Under the pieces are notes generated by a model. It was given only the letters and a program-made list of their open reading frames with translations. It did not search any database and was not told where the DNA came from. The translations under genes and the position numbers were made by a program. Below are positions 1 to 12,900 of a stretch of DNA of 64,000 nucleotides, piece by piece. Source of the stretch: Monosporascus cannonballus (Eukaryota > Ascomycota > Sordariomycetes > Xylariales); the NCBI GenBank assembly GCA_004154925.1, contig QJNS01000034.1:1-64000 (forward strand), given 5' to 3'. Position 1 is the first letter of the stretch; every line of letters starts with the position of its first letter.

Positions 1-91
<91 letters not shown>
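1..91. repeat. (TAT)n microsatellite
   Basis: About 30 uninterrupted TAT triplets open the window. The array sits where the 3' third of the first gypsy copy should continue, so it marks either the element's break point or simply the window edge. The true array length may exceed what is seen, because it starts at base 1. Confidence 0.95.
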
Positions 92-3000
92 GGTATGATT
101 CTTATTAGTGTTATGGTAATAATTATAATAATAATAGGAATAATATTAAAAATTAAGAAAAAATAAAAACGCATAATTTGAAAAAACTGATACAAAATAT
201 TTAAGTTATTTTAATATAAAAATGGCCGTAATATTAATAAGTTTTTATTTGCGTATGTTTTTTGTAGCTTTTCGATGTAAATCTAAAATTAGCAATTATT
301 AGAATAATTTTAATATTATCGTAATACTTAATGTTATAAACTAATTTCGCAGTAAATATTTTTTTAACTCCGTAATTGTGTTCGCAATTAATATAATATC
401 GTAAGTACGTTTTTAATATTTAACTTTATTGTTTTATTGACTCATCAACCTATAATCGAAATATTATAAATAATTTATAATTAAAGTTTATATACATTAT
501 TAAATTTTGCCAAAGTTTTAAAGCGAATATAATATCTTCATCCGAAACGATTTCGTTTGGCAATCCGTATACGTTAAAAGTACTTTTCAAAAAATTTTTG
601 TTAGGCGTTTATATTTTTGTTATAAAATAAAAAATAAAAAAAACTTTATAAATAGACTTACGATTATAAAAATATTTTCGTAATATACGTCCGTTATTAG
701 GTTTTTTTGATGAAAACGGTTTCGTAATAAAATCCATAATAATCGAATTTTATAATCGTTTTATAACTAATAAAGGTTGTAATTTTTCGTATGGTTTATA
801 TTGTCGTAATTTCATTTTTGCGCAAACGTCTTATTATTGTATAATATTTTTAAATTACGTTTTTTATTTTAAGAAAATAATATATTTATTTGACGGGTTT
901 TAGAATTTTGTGAATCCCTAGATATTTATGTAATTAATATTTATATATTTCTTGTATTAAGTTTTTCTTATATTTTATTAAAAGCTATATTCTGTTTATT
1001 TTTTTATTTTTTGAAAGGCTGTTATTATATGTTTTAATTTACCGGTATATATTAAAGAATGCTGCCCGGATAGTTATTATTTGGTGTAAGTATATGTATT
1101 TTTCTAGGGTAATATTAAAAATAATACAACTAATTTTGATTAACATTTTTTCGAAATTAGATCGTTTGTTAAAAACATTAGTTTTGCCATTTTCTAAGCC
1201 CTTTTTGTAAATTATAACGAAATTATATCCTGCTAATTTTTAACGTAATGTAATTATCGTATTATAAGTTTTTTGGTCGTAATAAAACGGGTAAGATTTT
1301 AATAATTCGTATAAACCTTAACCTAATTAATGTTACTTTTAAAATATATTTAAATTTGCGGAATATTATTATAATAACCATAAATTCCTTATTTAGAATA
1401 GCGTAACGAAATTCTGTTTTTTTAATTTATAAAAAAAGTAATAAGATATAATTTACCTTAATTATTTTAGTCTCCGATAATTACGTTTAAAACGTAATTC
1501 GAAATATTGGTTTTTAACTTTATTAATTATTTAAAATTGTCTATAATTAGTACTAGCTCGTTAATAATTACTTCCTTAATCCATTAAAAGGCTTTTTCCG
1601 TTTTCGGCGTTTATATAATTCTTTTTTCTTTTTTGATTAATTTCGGTATTAGTATTGTTATCCGGCTAAAGTTTCGAATAAATTTTCGATAATAGCTGGC
1701 GAATTCAAAGAATGCCTGGATTTTTTTAATTATGAAAGGTTTTGCTTAATCTCGTATTGCAGCGATTTTTTTAAAATCCATTTTAATATGTCCTGGGATA
1801 ATGATATAACTTAGGTATTCCATTGTTTATATATAGAATTAATTCTTTTTTGCGTTAATTAAAAGGTTAGCTTTTTGCAGTATTTATAAAACCTTATATA
1901 TATATTGTTCGTATAATCTTTCGATTCTTAAATAAATAAGGATATTGTTAAAGTGATTAATAACGAAAATATTTAAATATTTTCGCAACATATAATTTAT
2001 TATTCGTCAAAAATTGCTAGTACGTTAATAAGTCCGAAAGGTATAATTAGGTATTCGTATAATTTATATTTTGTTTTAAAGGCCGTTTTTTATTTATAAA
2101 TTGTTTAAAAATTCGGATAAATGTATATTTATTTCTAAAATTAAAAGCTCTTAACTATTATGCTTTATAAACGCGATTCTTTATTTTACTAAATAAAAGT
2201 AATAATATGCGGTTTTCAATAATAATATCGTTTGATTGTCGATAATCAATAATAAATCGTAATTTTCCGCTTTTTTAAATACGAAAAACATTCAGTATTT
2301 TACGTGTAATTTTAATTGTTGTATATAACCTTTTTAATTTATTTGATAAGTATTTTCGGAATGCTTATAATTTTATTTCGTTAAGCTTATAAATAACGTA
2401 AAACTCGGTTAAAATGTTTTCCTTAAAAATAATTTCATAATTTGATTGGTTATATTCTAGTAGTTTCGTTTCGAACCTTTTCCGAAATAAGCGCTTATAT
2501 CTAGGGTATTCCGGTAATACGTTAATTAGATTTTCTGGCTTTGCGTGTTAGTATTATAAATTATTATTTATTTATTTAAGTTACGCTTTAATAATGGCGA
2601 TAATACGTTATATTCGTTTATAATACCCGTTTTTGTATATTTTGTTCCTATAGGTAACAAGGTGTTTGTCGTAATCTTATATCTATATTTGTCGTTATTT
2701 TTGATTATATATTAAAATTTTTTATTTTTTATTTCGTTAATAAAAAGTAAAACGAACTTTACTGGTCTAGTTTTTCTATTGATAAAAATGTTATACTAAT
2801 ACGTTTAGAATTTTTCTAATATAATATCGTAATTCCTTAAAGAAATAGTATCGAAATTAATTACTTATTTTTTTGGATAAAGAATATAAGGTAATTAATT
2901 TCGTACGTAGTCTTTTCGTTATCGTAAGCGAATTCCTAGTTTTCGGTATTTTCCATAACGTAAACGTATAATTTGCATTTTTATAATAATTTAAGTTGGT

Positions 3001-4983
3001 TAATTATTTTTAATAAAATGGAATTACTTTTTAATATTCCGTAACTTATTATTACGATATATCAATTCGTTTTTAGTCGTAGTCATAAGGTAATAATATT
3101 GTTTTTAATATTTACTATCGTATATAAAACTTTTTTTTAGAAATATTTTTTATTTCCTTTATGTTTCGTTATTTTACTGCTTTTTTATAGGTGGCTTTTT
3201 TTAAAAAAAAACTTTCGAACCTGTTATATCATATTTGCGTTTGTTTTTAAAATATACTTAGTTATTTTATCTGTTATTTTCGTCGTCGTATCTAGGTTTC
3301 GAGTTAAAATAATTGTTCTTAATTTTATTAAAACCTTTCGTTTTACTTAGTAACTTATTTTACTATTTTTTGGATTAAGTTTTATTTGGTTATATATAAT
3401 CTTTTTATAGTTTCCGAATAACCTGTTAAAGTTTTTCTTTAATAACTTTTCTTTTTAAAAAGATTTGTGATAAAAGCTAGTTAAAAATAACAATTCGTAA
3501 TAATCCGTTAATAAAACTTTTTTACCGTTCGTTAGCTTAGTCTTTCTGCTGTTTAGTAATTATATTAATCGTTCAAAAAATGGGTTTCTTATAAATATTA
3601 TTTTCTTTTTAATTAATTTTATAAGGTCGCTTTTTTATCGGTTTTATTTTAAAAGTCAATCGTTCGAAAATATTAACATTATTATATGTTTATTTTATTT
3701 TTTCCGGTTTTATTAAAGAAATTTAAGCTTTCTTTATATATATGTATAATACGTTAATAAATAAACTTTTTCTAGTTATTATATATTGAGCATTCTATTT
3801 TAACGCAATAAATAGTATGTATTTTCCCGTATCTGTCGGGGTTTACAGAATAAATAGCTTCCATTTATTCTTAATATTTCTGTAATTATCTTTAGAAGGC
3901 TTTTCCTTATTTTCGTAAAACGTTTTAAATTAGTTTCTTTATTTTTCGTATAATTTTTTCACAATCTTAGCGGAATAGTATTATTTTTTCTCATCGTCGA
4001 ATTTTGCTAAATTTGCAATTATTTTTATTAATTCTGGGTTATCCTTTAAATACAGGAATTTAAGGCTTTGTTCGTCGTAACCTCTGGAGTTTCTTGTATT
4101 ATAAGGCCTTATATCCCATTTTATTGAAATTATAGGATTTAACTTAATTTCAATTTTTTTAAATAATTCCTAATTCCATATATCCTGGCTGCGTACTATA
4201 TAAAGTTAAAAACGCGTCGCGTTTTTTCCTTAATTATATTTGGTATAACCGGACCGCGGGATATATTATTGTTTTCTTTTCCTATCGTTTTTCAAATTAT
4301 TAATTGTCAATTTTAATTATTTTTACCATATATTTATCGAAAACAACTTGTTATTCGATTTTCAGAATTTCGTCCTCAACATAATGTTTAAAACTCTTAT
4401 AAAATATATTAATTAAGGTATTGGTTTCGTTATTTCTTTATCCGGTTTTAATAGCAAAATATTTAAAAATTATTTTTTTATTTTAAATGCCAAATCTTTA
4501 AACCTGCTAATTGTTTTTTATTCGAATTTCAGAAACTATTTCGAATTTTGTTTTCGAAATTAATATATAAAGAAAATATTTTATTAATAAATTTTGCTGC
4601 ATTCGAAAATATTTTCCAGGTAAATGTTTATAATAAATTCGAACTAATTAGTCGTATTTCCAGTTAAATATATTTTTATAATAAGAATTTGATTTTTTTA
4701 ATTTAATAAAAAGGAAGACACGAAAATATATTCGTATTTCAATAAAAAAACGTTTAAAGATTGCTTTTTTTTTATCATAAGACTCCGGTTTTGGGGTTTT
4801 ATTTTTATGCTAATAATTGCCGACAATAATGCAGCTTTAACCTGTGCTATGGGTTATTAAACCTTTTTTTAATGTTTGGATTCGAACTTGAAAATACTAA
4901 TCTGTTATATTTTATTTAGTAATTAATATTCTAATTGTATTAAATATTATGTGATTTTAACGATAGTATAAAATAATAATTTA

Positions 4984-5393
4984 TAACGTATAATGGTTAA
5001 ATTAATTAATTAATTATTAAACCTAAACTTAAAGATTCATATTAATAAAAATATCGTATTATTTAAATAATTATGAACTAACTTAATTACGTTCAATTTA
5101 CGGATATTATAAATAATTAAAATATAATTAATTAATGCAAATTGGTATTATTTAAATCATGGAAATAAATATATTTATATATTGGTTTTATCCGGTAAGC
5201 CGAACCTAGCTTTAAAGGTTTTACAATAAATTCTGTCGAACCTGGCTTTAAAGGTTTTACGATAAATCTTGTCGAGCCAGGTTTTAAAAACTTTACGATA
5301 GATCTTATTGAACTATTACGTAATTGACTTACTCAGGGTCTTAAATCCCTGTTATGACTATTTCTAAAGGCCGCATCTAACCAGGCCGTAATA
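4984..5393 (-). repeat. 5' LTR of gypsy copy 1
   Basis: It aligns with the LTRs of the copy at 9630-16244 through shared landmarks (a run like TTATTTAAATYATGGAAATA and the TAACG start). Read on the minus strand it begins TATTACGGCCTGGTTAGATG, which was probably TGTTACGG before RIP. It is longer than the 350-bp LTR because it carries a 36-bp tandem repeat. The inner boundary is uncertain by a few bases. Confidence 0.7.
5202..5309. repeat. 36-bp tandem repeat, 3 units, inside an LTR
   Basis: Three head-to-tail 36-bp units occupy 5202-5237, 5238-5273 and 5274-5309. Each starts GARCC and contains TTTAAA and TTTACGATA-like stretches. Unit differences are mostly C/T or G/A transitions. Placement in the U3-like part of an LTR suggests a promoter/enhancer repeat; that role is inference. 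Confidence 0.85.
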
Positions 5394-6000
5394 CGAATTT
5401 AAAAAGAAAAAAGAAAATTTCGCTGAAATTAACGCAATTTCCGTAACCTTCGAATTAATTCGATTTAAAAGTTTGGTATTAAGACTTTTTCTTATTCCAA
5501 TTATATTCCTTTTAACGAAACTAATTATTTTTTCTTTTTGAATATTTGGAATTATAATTGCTGTACCCGTCGCCAAAGTTTAACTTATAACGTTTTAATT
5601 ATAAATTTATTTACGAAATTAAGTAAAATATATAATCGCCTAAGAAAAAGTAACGGAAGATAAAGGATACCCTAGTCGTGCATTAGGAAGCGGCGGAAAA
5701 GCGGATAAAAAAGTTCGTTAACCGGATAAAACGTTTATGTTATTAGCAGAAAGTTTAAAAAAAGTCGTAATTATTTTAAAAAAGGGTTGTAGATTAAATT
5801 AATTAAAAAATAAAAAAAAGTTAAAAAGAAGTAGCGATGTATAAAAGCCGAATAAACGCAGCTTGTTTTTGAGATAAACGTATTAACGAAAACGTTTATT
5901 TTTTTCGACTAAAACGCCATAAGCCTGGATTTAAATAGGGGACTGTTATTGCCTATAATATTAGTTGCGTTAAAAACGGTCGGTTAGAATTCTGGCGGTA
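5394..6000. other. AT-rich stretch, no gene seen
   Basis: RIP-type sequence between gypsy copy 1 and the integrase fragment. It probably contains the 3' end or LTR of the element to which the integrase fragment belongs, but no boundaries could be fixed. An open frame at 5364-5576 looks like chance. Confidence 0.5.
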
Positions 6001-7212
6001 AAATGTTTTAATTAGGTCTTTTACATTTGTTAGGTGCTTAAATAAATTTTATTTATTTTTATATAAATAACTCTTTTGAATTAAATTTTAAAATTTCTTT
6101 TATTTATTGTAAAATTTAGTATTTTTTCGATTTTATATTTATCGTCGTTTATTTTAATTTTTAAGTTAATTTTTAATAAGGCGTTTTTAAGTATTAGTTT
6201 AACTGAAAAAACGTAAAAAATAAAACATATTTTTATATTCTTTTCGTAGTGATAATCGGTAATTAATTTTGGAAATAATTTCGTTAACGTTAAGTAAATT
6301 AAGCTTTTTAAAATTAAGCTTATTATTGGGTTTTTTTTTCGTTTTAATCTGAGAAATATTTAAGGTTACGTTTTATTTTTGGCATAATAAATAGATTTTA
6401 TTTTCTTTGGACAAAACTGGTCCTTTAGTTTTTTTATTATAATACTGGGCTATTTTTTGCTGTAGAAATTGTAACTTTTTTTTGCAAACGGACCGGGTTT
6501 GATTTAATTTTAGTTATTAAAATCTTGGCTTTTGGTATTATCGTGGTGATTTTGGGGACTTTATATAATAATTATTTTAACCGTTAAATCTTGGTTTTAT
6601 ATTTATATATAGTGGTATACGACGAAATACTTATATTTTCGTTAACAAAAATGTTATATGTTATTTATATTAATAAAGAAGGTTTTACGTAATTATTTTA
6701 TTGATAATTAACGTAAATTTTGAAATATTATTCTTTTATTTTCATTTAATTGTTTTGTTTGTTTATTTGTTTATCGATAATATGCTATAAAAATATAAGT
6801 TTGGTATTAATTTGTTTAAAAACATTAATGCCAAATTTGTCAATAAATTATTTGTTTTTATTTATAATAAACTTTTCTGATATTCAGTATTTATTAAGAT
6901 AATATCGAATAAAGGAATATATTAATTATTTTACCGTTATAGTTTCTTTAAAAGGTTGGAAATATTTATATTTAATAAGTTTATTGATTATAACCCATAT
7001 TTTATCGTATTAAACTTCTGTAACGGGGTTTTTAAATAGGAGTAAACTAATAATAAAATCTCAAATAATAATATTTTATGCTTTATCTGAAAGATTTGTA
7101 TGTTATAACGGCCTATAAAGTTTATATCGTATTGTTTTAATTTTATTATAAACAGAGCAGTTCTTAATTATTTATTTAATAATTTATTTAAGTTCTAGAA
7201 AATTATATTTTT
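6000..7212 (-). pseudogene. gypsy integrase fragment, RIP-degraded
   Basis: In one minus-strand frame with many stops the order is recognisable: a cysteine box region (near 7080-7140), then the integrase core with a WDFI-type first-aspartate block and NPVTEV-like text, an IRY...FID segment, then a GPY/F-type module (about 6150-6350) containing NKLNFKKLNLL and INYRLSL. Tryptophan codons have become stops. This is the C-terminal half of a Ty3/gypsy polyprotein from a different subfamily than the large copies. The upstream RT/RNase H part is missing; the fragment ends abruptly at a probable LTR starting at 7213. Confidence 0.8.
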
Positions 7213-7362
7213 TGTTACGGCGTTAGCAAAGCGGCTTATTAAAGCCGCCGTTTCGCTATATATACGTAAGCGTTACACGTTTGTTAAATCGCTTTCTTCT
7301 TTCTTCCTCGTACAATAACAGAATACCTTCCAAAAACTTAAGAGACGTACGGCGTTATAACA
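7213..7362. repeat. probable LTR (150 bp) of an unidentified element
   Basis: The segment runs TGTTACGGCG...GGCGTTATAACA, i.e. TG...CA ends with a 5-bp TGTTA/TAACA inverted terminus. It contains a hairpin (GCGGCTT/AAGCCGC near 7227-7245) followed by a TATATATA promoter-like box at about 7257. It is much less AT-mutated than its surroundings. No matching target-site duplication and no partner LTR were found. Confidence 0.45.
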
Positions 7363-9629
7363 GTTTGTTGTGCTTTTAAAAAAAAACTTTATAGCAGTTT
7401 ATATAGCCTCATTATAATACCGCTTATATTACGCCCCAGGTCCGCCATTATTACGTCGCCATCTCGCCATATTATCCCTAGATCTCCCAATTCCTAAAAA
7501 GGGTAATACGGGTATTAATATGCCCGCCTTTAAACATAGACAAAGTAATAACGTAATGCTATTTTTTCGATTTACGAACTTCGAAATATTTTTTAGGATT
7601 TCCTTTACTTAATTATTGCCATAATACGGCTTACCTACAATTTTACGTTATTAAGGCGTTTTTTCGAATAATACGAATACTTTTAAAAAATATTTAAGGA
7701 TATTATGATAAATTTTAAAAAGTTTTATTAACGTCTAAAATACAAAATATTTAAATTAAGGAATAACTTACGAACGTAAAGTAATCGGTACGAATAGCTA
7801 AATAGTTATTATATAAAAACTGTCGGTTTTACAGCCGCCTAATTATTACGGACCAAATTATAACCGAACGAAATTAATTTTATAAATATTTCGTAATCGT
7901 AAAATAATTATTACGATAAACGAAATAATCTGCCTTTAAAAATTCTTACTTACAGAAATACCTAATTACCGTAAAACAATCGGTATAACGAATTACGGTT
8001 ATAAAGGGCATATTAATATCGTCTGTTAACATATTATTTAAAACAACTTTAAAACCTGGTATTACTTAACCTTTAACGGATATATATTATACCTTTTTCA
8101 GGATGATAAATAATTACCGTTTTTACGAGTCAAAACCGCTTATATTTAAAGGCGAATTAAAGATTTAATAATCTGCTAAGAAAAATATATTAATTAGTAT
8201 TTCCTAATACGTTTAAAATTTATGATTAATCTAAATACTTACTTTTCGGCTGTAAACCGTATTATATATATAACTTAACGGCTTTAAGATAATATCTATT
8301 CGCGTATATAAAATAAGGTCGATAATATAGTAACATAATTTACGAACCCCCAAACATAACCGTAAAAATCAAAGGATATAAACGATATATTTTTATTTTT
8401 AAAATTAATTTATATTATTATTAATACATTAACCTAAACTTATAAGGACTTTTAATGCTTAAAATAAAGCTTAATAATATTTTGCCGATTTTATCGGCAA
8501 CTTTATATACCTAGCCGATTAAAGCCGGTAACCGCCAGCTTTACGCGTTATTGCATTATAACAAAAAATTAACGAGGCATTTTAAAAAATTCTCGTTCCG
8601 GAAATATAATACCTTGTCCATAAAAATAATCAAAGGTAAATATGGCTTTTTAAAAACCGTTTTAATAATATAATAAATCGGACTTTCGGTAAACGTATAG
8701 CTAAAAACCAAACTGCTAATAAAACAATATCGTAACGTTCGCCAAACGTCTCGGTATCTCCCGGGCCCAAACCTATATAATTAAATATAATAATAATTAA
8801 ATATACCGGGTTCGGCCTTTTTTTAACTAAAAAGGAAAAATAATACTAATATAAATTAAATTTTTATATATATTAAAAAATCATTATATTTTTATATATT
8901 TTAACCGGTACCCGCAATATATAACGATTAAAATAACGGTTATAACGTCGTAATAAAATATTAATATAACGTAATAAAAAAATACCTAATTTTTAGAACA
9001 AATTATAATTAAAAACACTTATTAAGTTATTAAAATAATAATAAATTAAATTTATATATACGTTTTATAAGTTTGAATATATTTTTTTCTGTTTCGTTTT
9101 ACTTATAATTTAATGACGGCGCAGCATTACCGGTACGGTCCATAATAAATTGCAAATATTTGCCTATAAGATTTATTAATAGTAATTCTGCGTACTAAAA
9201 TAATATCCTTTATTACGTATTTTTTTATCTTCGCTAACGTAAATTAATAAATAAAACCATAATTAATTTAATTATAACGGCTTATTTGGTATAATTCTGT
9301 ATAAGTGCCGTTACGGAAAACCTTACCTTTTACCGATAGCTCTTAAACGGTTCTAATATTATTTTCGAATTACCTTAATTTCGGAAGTATAACCCGTTAA
9401 TTAATTAAATAATAAAAATAATGCGCATAAATAACGAAAGGGTATCGGAACTTTTAGCCTTTTTACTTTCGGCAAAATTACCCTTTACCGTTTTAACTTT
9501 TTTGCTTTACTTTAATATCGTACCCGTAATAATCCGATTATTTTGCGTTATTAACTTTTTAATATTTTGCGATATAAAAAATGTAATAATGGATTTTATA
9601 TTCTTAGTTAAATTTTCCGCCCTTATATG
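7363..9629. other. RIP-degraded unassigned sequence
   Basis: More than 2.2 kb with TA-rich, CpA/TpG-depleted composition and stops in all frames. It includes a GCCGATTTTATCGGC hairpin near 8483-8497 and the run ATTATAACA near 8564. I could not recognise a domain on either strand. It is most likely the interior of another dead retroelement. The open frame at 9421-9648 runs into the neighbouring LTR and is probably fortuitous. Confidence 0.5.
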
Positions 9630-9979
9630 TGACGAGCTAGGGGTTTAACCAACTATTAAACCTTAGTCGTACGGGTTTATGTTGGCAGGAATATCGTGGG
9701 AATCTGAATAATAAATACAATAACTTATTACGTTTCGTAATACCAAAAGTACTTTGGGTAACGAGTTATTATTATAAGTTAAAACTATTTAAACTATGGA
9801 AATAATAACCGTATATATTTTATTCCTATTCGTTAAATTACTATTAGTAACTTGGTAATCCGGCTTACTAGATTACTACCAGTAAATTGGTAATTTATTA
9901 CGTAACCTGCCTTACCGCGCATTTATGGTTGGGTTATAGCAAACGGTTCTTAGAAACCGTAGCTCGTTAGGCCATAATA
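9630..9979 (-). repeat. 3' LTR of gypsy copy 2
   Basis: 350 bp, matching 15895-16244 along its whole length. Nearly all differences are C/T or G/A transitions, this copy keeping TGACGAGC where the other has TAACGAAT. The plus-strand end reads GGCCATAATA against GGGCTATGACA in the partner. Confidence 0.88.
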
Positions 9980-12900
9980 CGATCTCCCTTTTTCACAAAT
10001 TTTGCTCTCAGAATTTTTTTTCCTTTTAATAAGTTTTCCGCATTTATTTAATATGTTTTCCGGTATGTCCAAACATCGTTTTCGCAAATTTGAACAAAAA
10101 CTTACCTTAATTAATTTATTTAAATTCGAAAATTTTAACGCGATATTGTATTTCTTTTGTTTTGTTCGGTAGCTTAATTATTAAATAATAAATAAGGTTT
10201 TTCATTATAAGGAATATATTCGTTAAAGCTATTTGTATAACGGAATAAAGGTTCTTATATTCATAATTAATCGTTATATTGCAAAACCGAAAAAATTAAA
10301 AAAAAAAGTAACGGCCGAAAAATCTTTATTTAAGATTTTTACGCGTTTTCCTTGTATACGTTGTTAGCGTTAATATTATTAATCCCAGGGTACGAAACTT
10401 ATTAATCGTACCTTTTAAGTTTTGGATAATTTTAACGATTTTATGTAATTAAAATCGGATTTTGTAATCGAAATATAGACCTGAAGCAAAATGGATATTA
10501 TTAATTAAAATGTTGTAAACCGAAAACTTTTTTCCCGGACCTTATAAATTAGAATCTTATTATTTTGGGTGGTTTTATGGCTATTAATAAAAATTCGTTA
10601 ATAGGTATTAAACGTTAATAAAGTTTTTAGCGGGTTTTTAGGTATTGTCGGAATCCAGGTATTTTTTTTATTTAATTAGGTACTGGGTAAATCCGTTTTG
10701 CTTTTGTATATCAAATTTTTTTTATTTCGTACGTTTATTTGTCCTTTCTTTTTACGTTATTTTATATCGTTTATATCTTAATTATATTTATTATTAATTC
10801 GCATAAAGAAATGCAAAAGATTGGATGAAATTTAAGTTTTGGTGAAAATTTTAATTAATAATTATTTTCTAGAATTCTTTTAGTAATTTTATATAAACCG
10901 ATATATTTAAAATCGAATTTCTTCTTAAGTCGTTTTATTTAAATATTTTTTGTAATAAAAAAATCATTTTTTCTTTTTGGAAAATTAGTTTTTTTTAATC
11001 TTTTGTAATTATAGTATTTATTTATTTAATTTCGCACGAATTCCAATTTTGTTTTTATTCCTTAATATAGTTACCGTAATTATGTTAATGTAAAAATTAT
11101 TTTAATATTACTTAAATTAGTATTTCATATTTTTTATACATTTTTAAAATAAAACCAAAATTTGCGTTTGCTAATATTATTTTAATATTTTTATAATAGT
11201 TGGTATTATAAATTAATTATACGATTAATAATTTCTCCATCTAATTATTTTATTTATAATTAATATAATATTATAAATAAGCTTTCAAAAGTTAATTTAT
11301 TCGGTCCGTTTATTTATTTATTTAAGGTTTAAATATGCTAAATAACTTATGATTTAAACCGTTTTATATTATTAAGTTTTGCCAAAACTTTAATGCAAAT
11401 ATCGATTCCTTAGTTACATAATTTTTATTAGTAATCCGGATATATTAAAAATATATTTAAAAAATATATATATTTTTATTCGGCATTTATGCCTTCATAA
11501 TATGGTAAAGAATGGGAAAATCTCGTAAATTGATGGACGATTACGAAAGTATTATCGTAATATATTTCCGTAATTAAATTTTTTAACATAAAAAATCTAT
11601 TAATAAAATTAAATATAATTAAATATTATAATGGCTTAATAATTAATAATAGCTGTAATTTTTCGTATAGCTTGTATCGTCAAATTTTTACTTTGGCGCA
11701 AATATTGTATTGCCGTATATCTTTTTATATTATTAATTCTATTTAAAAAAAAGAATATATACGTTAAAATCAATTTAAGGTTTTATAGATCTTTGGATAT
11801 TCGCATAATTAATATTCGTATATTTTTCGTATTAAATCGTGTTATTAATTTTTTAACATTTATATTTTATTTTTTGGGGTCCTTTAAAAAGCGGTTATTA
11901 TGTTGCTAAATCCTCTAGTATATATTAAAACATATTGCCCTAATTATTGTAATTTATCGTCAGCGTAAACAATTTATTATAACGCTATCCAAAATTATAT
12001 AGCTAATTTTAACTAATTTCTTTGCGAAATCGAATTATTTATGTAAAATATTTACTTTATTGTTTTCTAAGTTTTTCTTATAAATAATAACGAAATTAAA
12101 GTTTGTTAAATTTTTTATATAATGAAATTATCGTCCTATATGTTTTTTGATCGTAATAAATCAGGTAAAATTTTAATAATTTGTATTAGTTTTAATCTGC
12201 TCTAAATTTCTTTTTAAGAAATACCTAAATTTTCGAAATACCATAATAATGGCCATAAATTCTTTATTTGGAATGCCGCAATTAAATTCGGTTCCTTTTA
12301 ATTTATACGAAAAGAATATAATAAGGTATAATTTATCTTAATTATTCCGTTATTTAATTATTATGTTTAACGTATAATTCGAAATATCGGTTTTTAGTTT
12401 AATAAAGTGGTTTAAATCGTACATAATTAATATCAATTTGTTAGTACTTATATCCTTAATATCTTAAAATATATTTTTTATATCTGGCGGTTATTTAATT
12501 TTTTTTTTGTAAATTTCGTTAAAGGTATAATTATTTTATTAAAGTTTCGAATAAACCTTTATAATAATTAGCAAATTCGAAAAATATTTATATTTTCTTA
12601 ACTGTTATTAACGTTTATTATTTTGTAATTATAATAATTTTCTTAAAGTTTATCGTAATATATTTTAAATATTCTATTTATTATTTGTAAAATTAATTTT
12701 CTTTTCCGTTCGTAATAAAACTTACGTTTTATAAAATTTGGAAAATTTTATTAATATATTTTACGTATATTTTCTTTGTTTTTGAAAAAATGAAAATGTC
12801 GTTAAAATAATATATAACGAAAATATTGAGCTATTTTCGTAATATATAATTTATTATCTGTTAAAAGGTTATTAGTATATTCGTAAATTCTATTAGTATA

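Larger units (their letters stand above)
92..5393 (-). mobile_element. Ty3/gypsy chromovirus copy 1, RIP-degraded, 3'-truncated
   Basis: This is a minus-strand LTR retrotransposon remnant of the same family as the copy at 9630-16244, to which it aligns with an offset of about 10.86 kb. The 5' LTR is at about 4984-5393. A decayed CCHC gag knuckle can be read near 4085-4135 (the cysteine codons are lost but the spacing is kept). The reverse transcriptase YxDD box is near 1925-1965, with both aspartates changed to asparagine as expected for G-to-A mutation on the coding strand. Every frame carries many stops. About 1.3 kb of integrase/chromodomain and the 3' LTR are missing to the left. It is inactive. 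Confidence 0.8.

Noticed and set aside
5202..5309. CRISPR-like array
   Set aside because: The 36-bp units are directly adjacent without spacers, diverge by RIP-type changes and lie in an LTR of a eukaryotic element.
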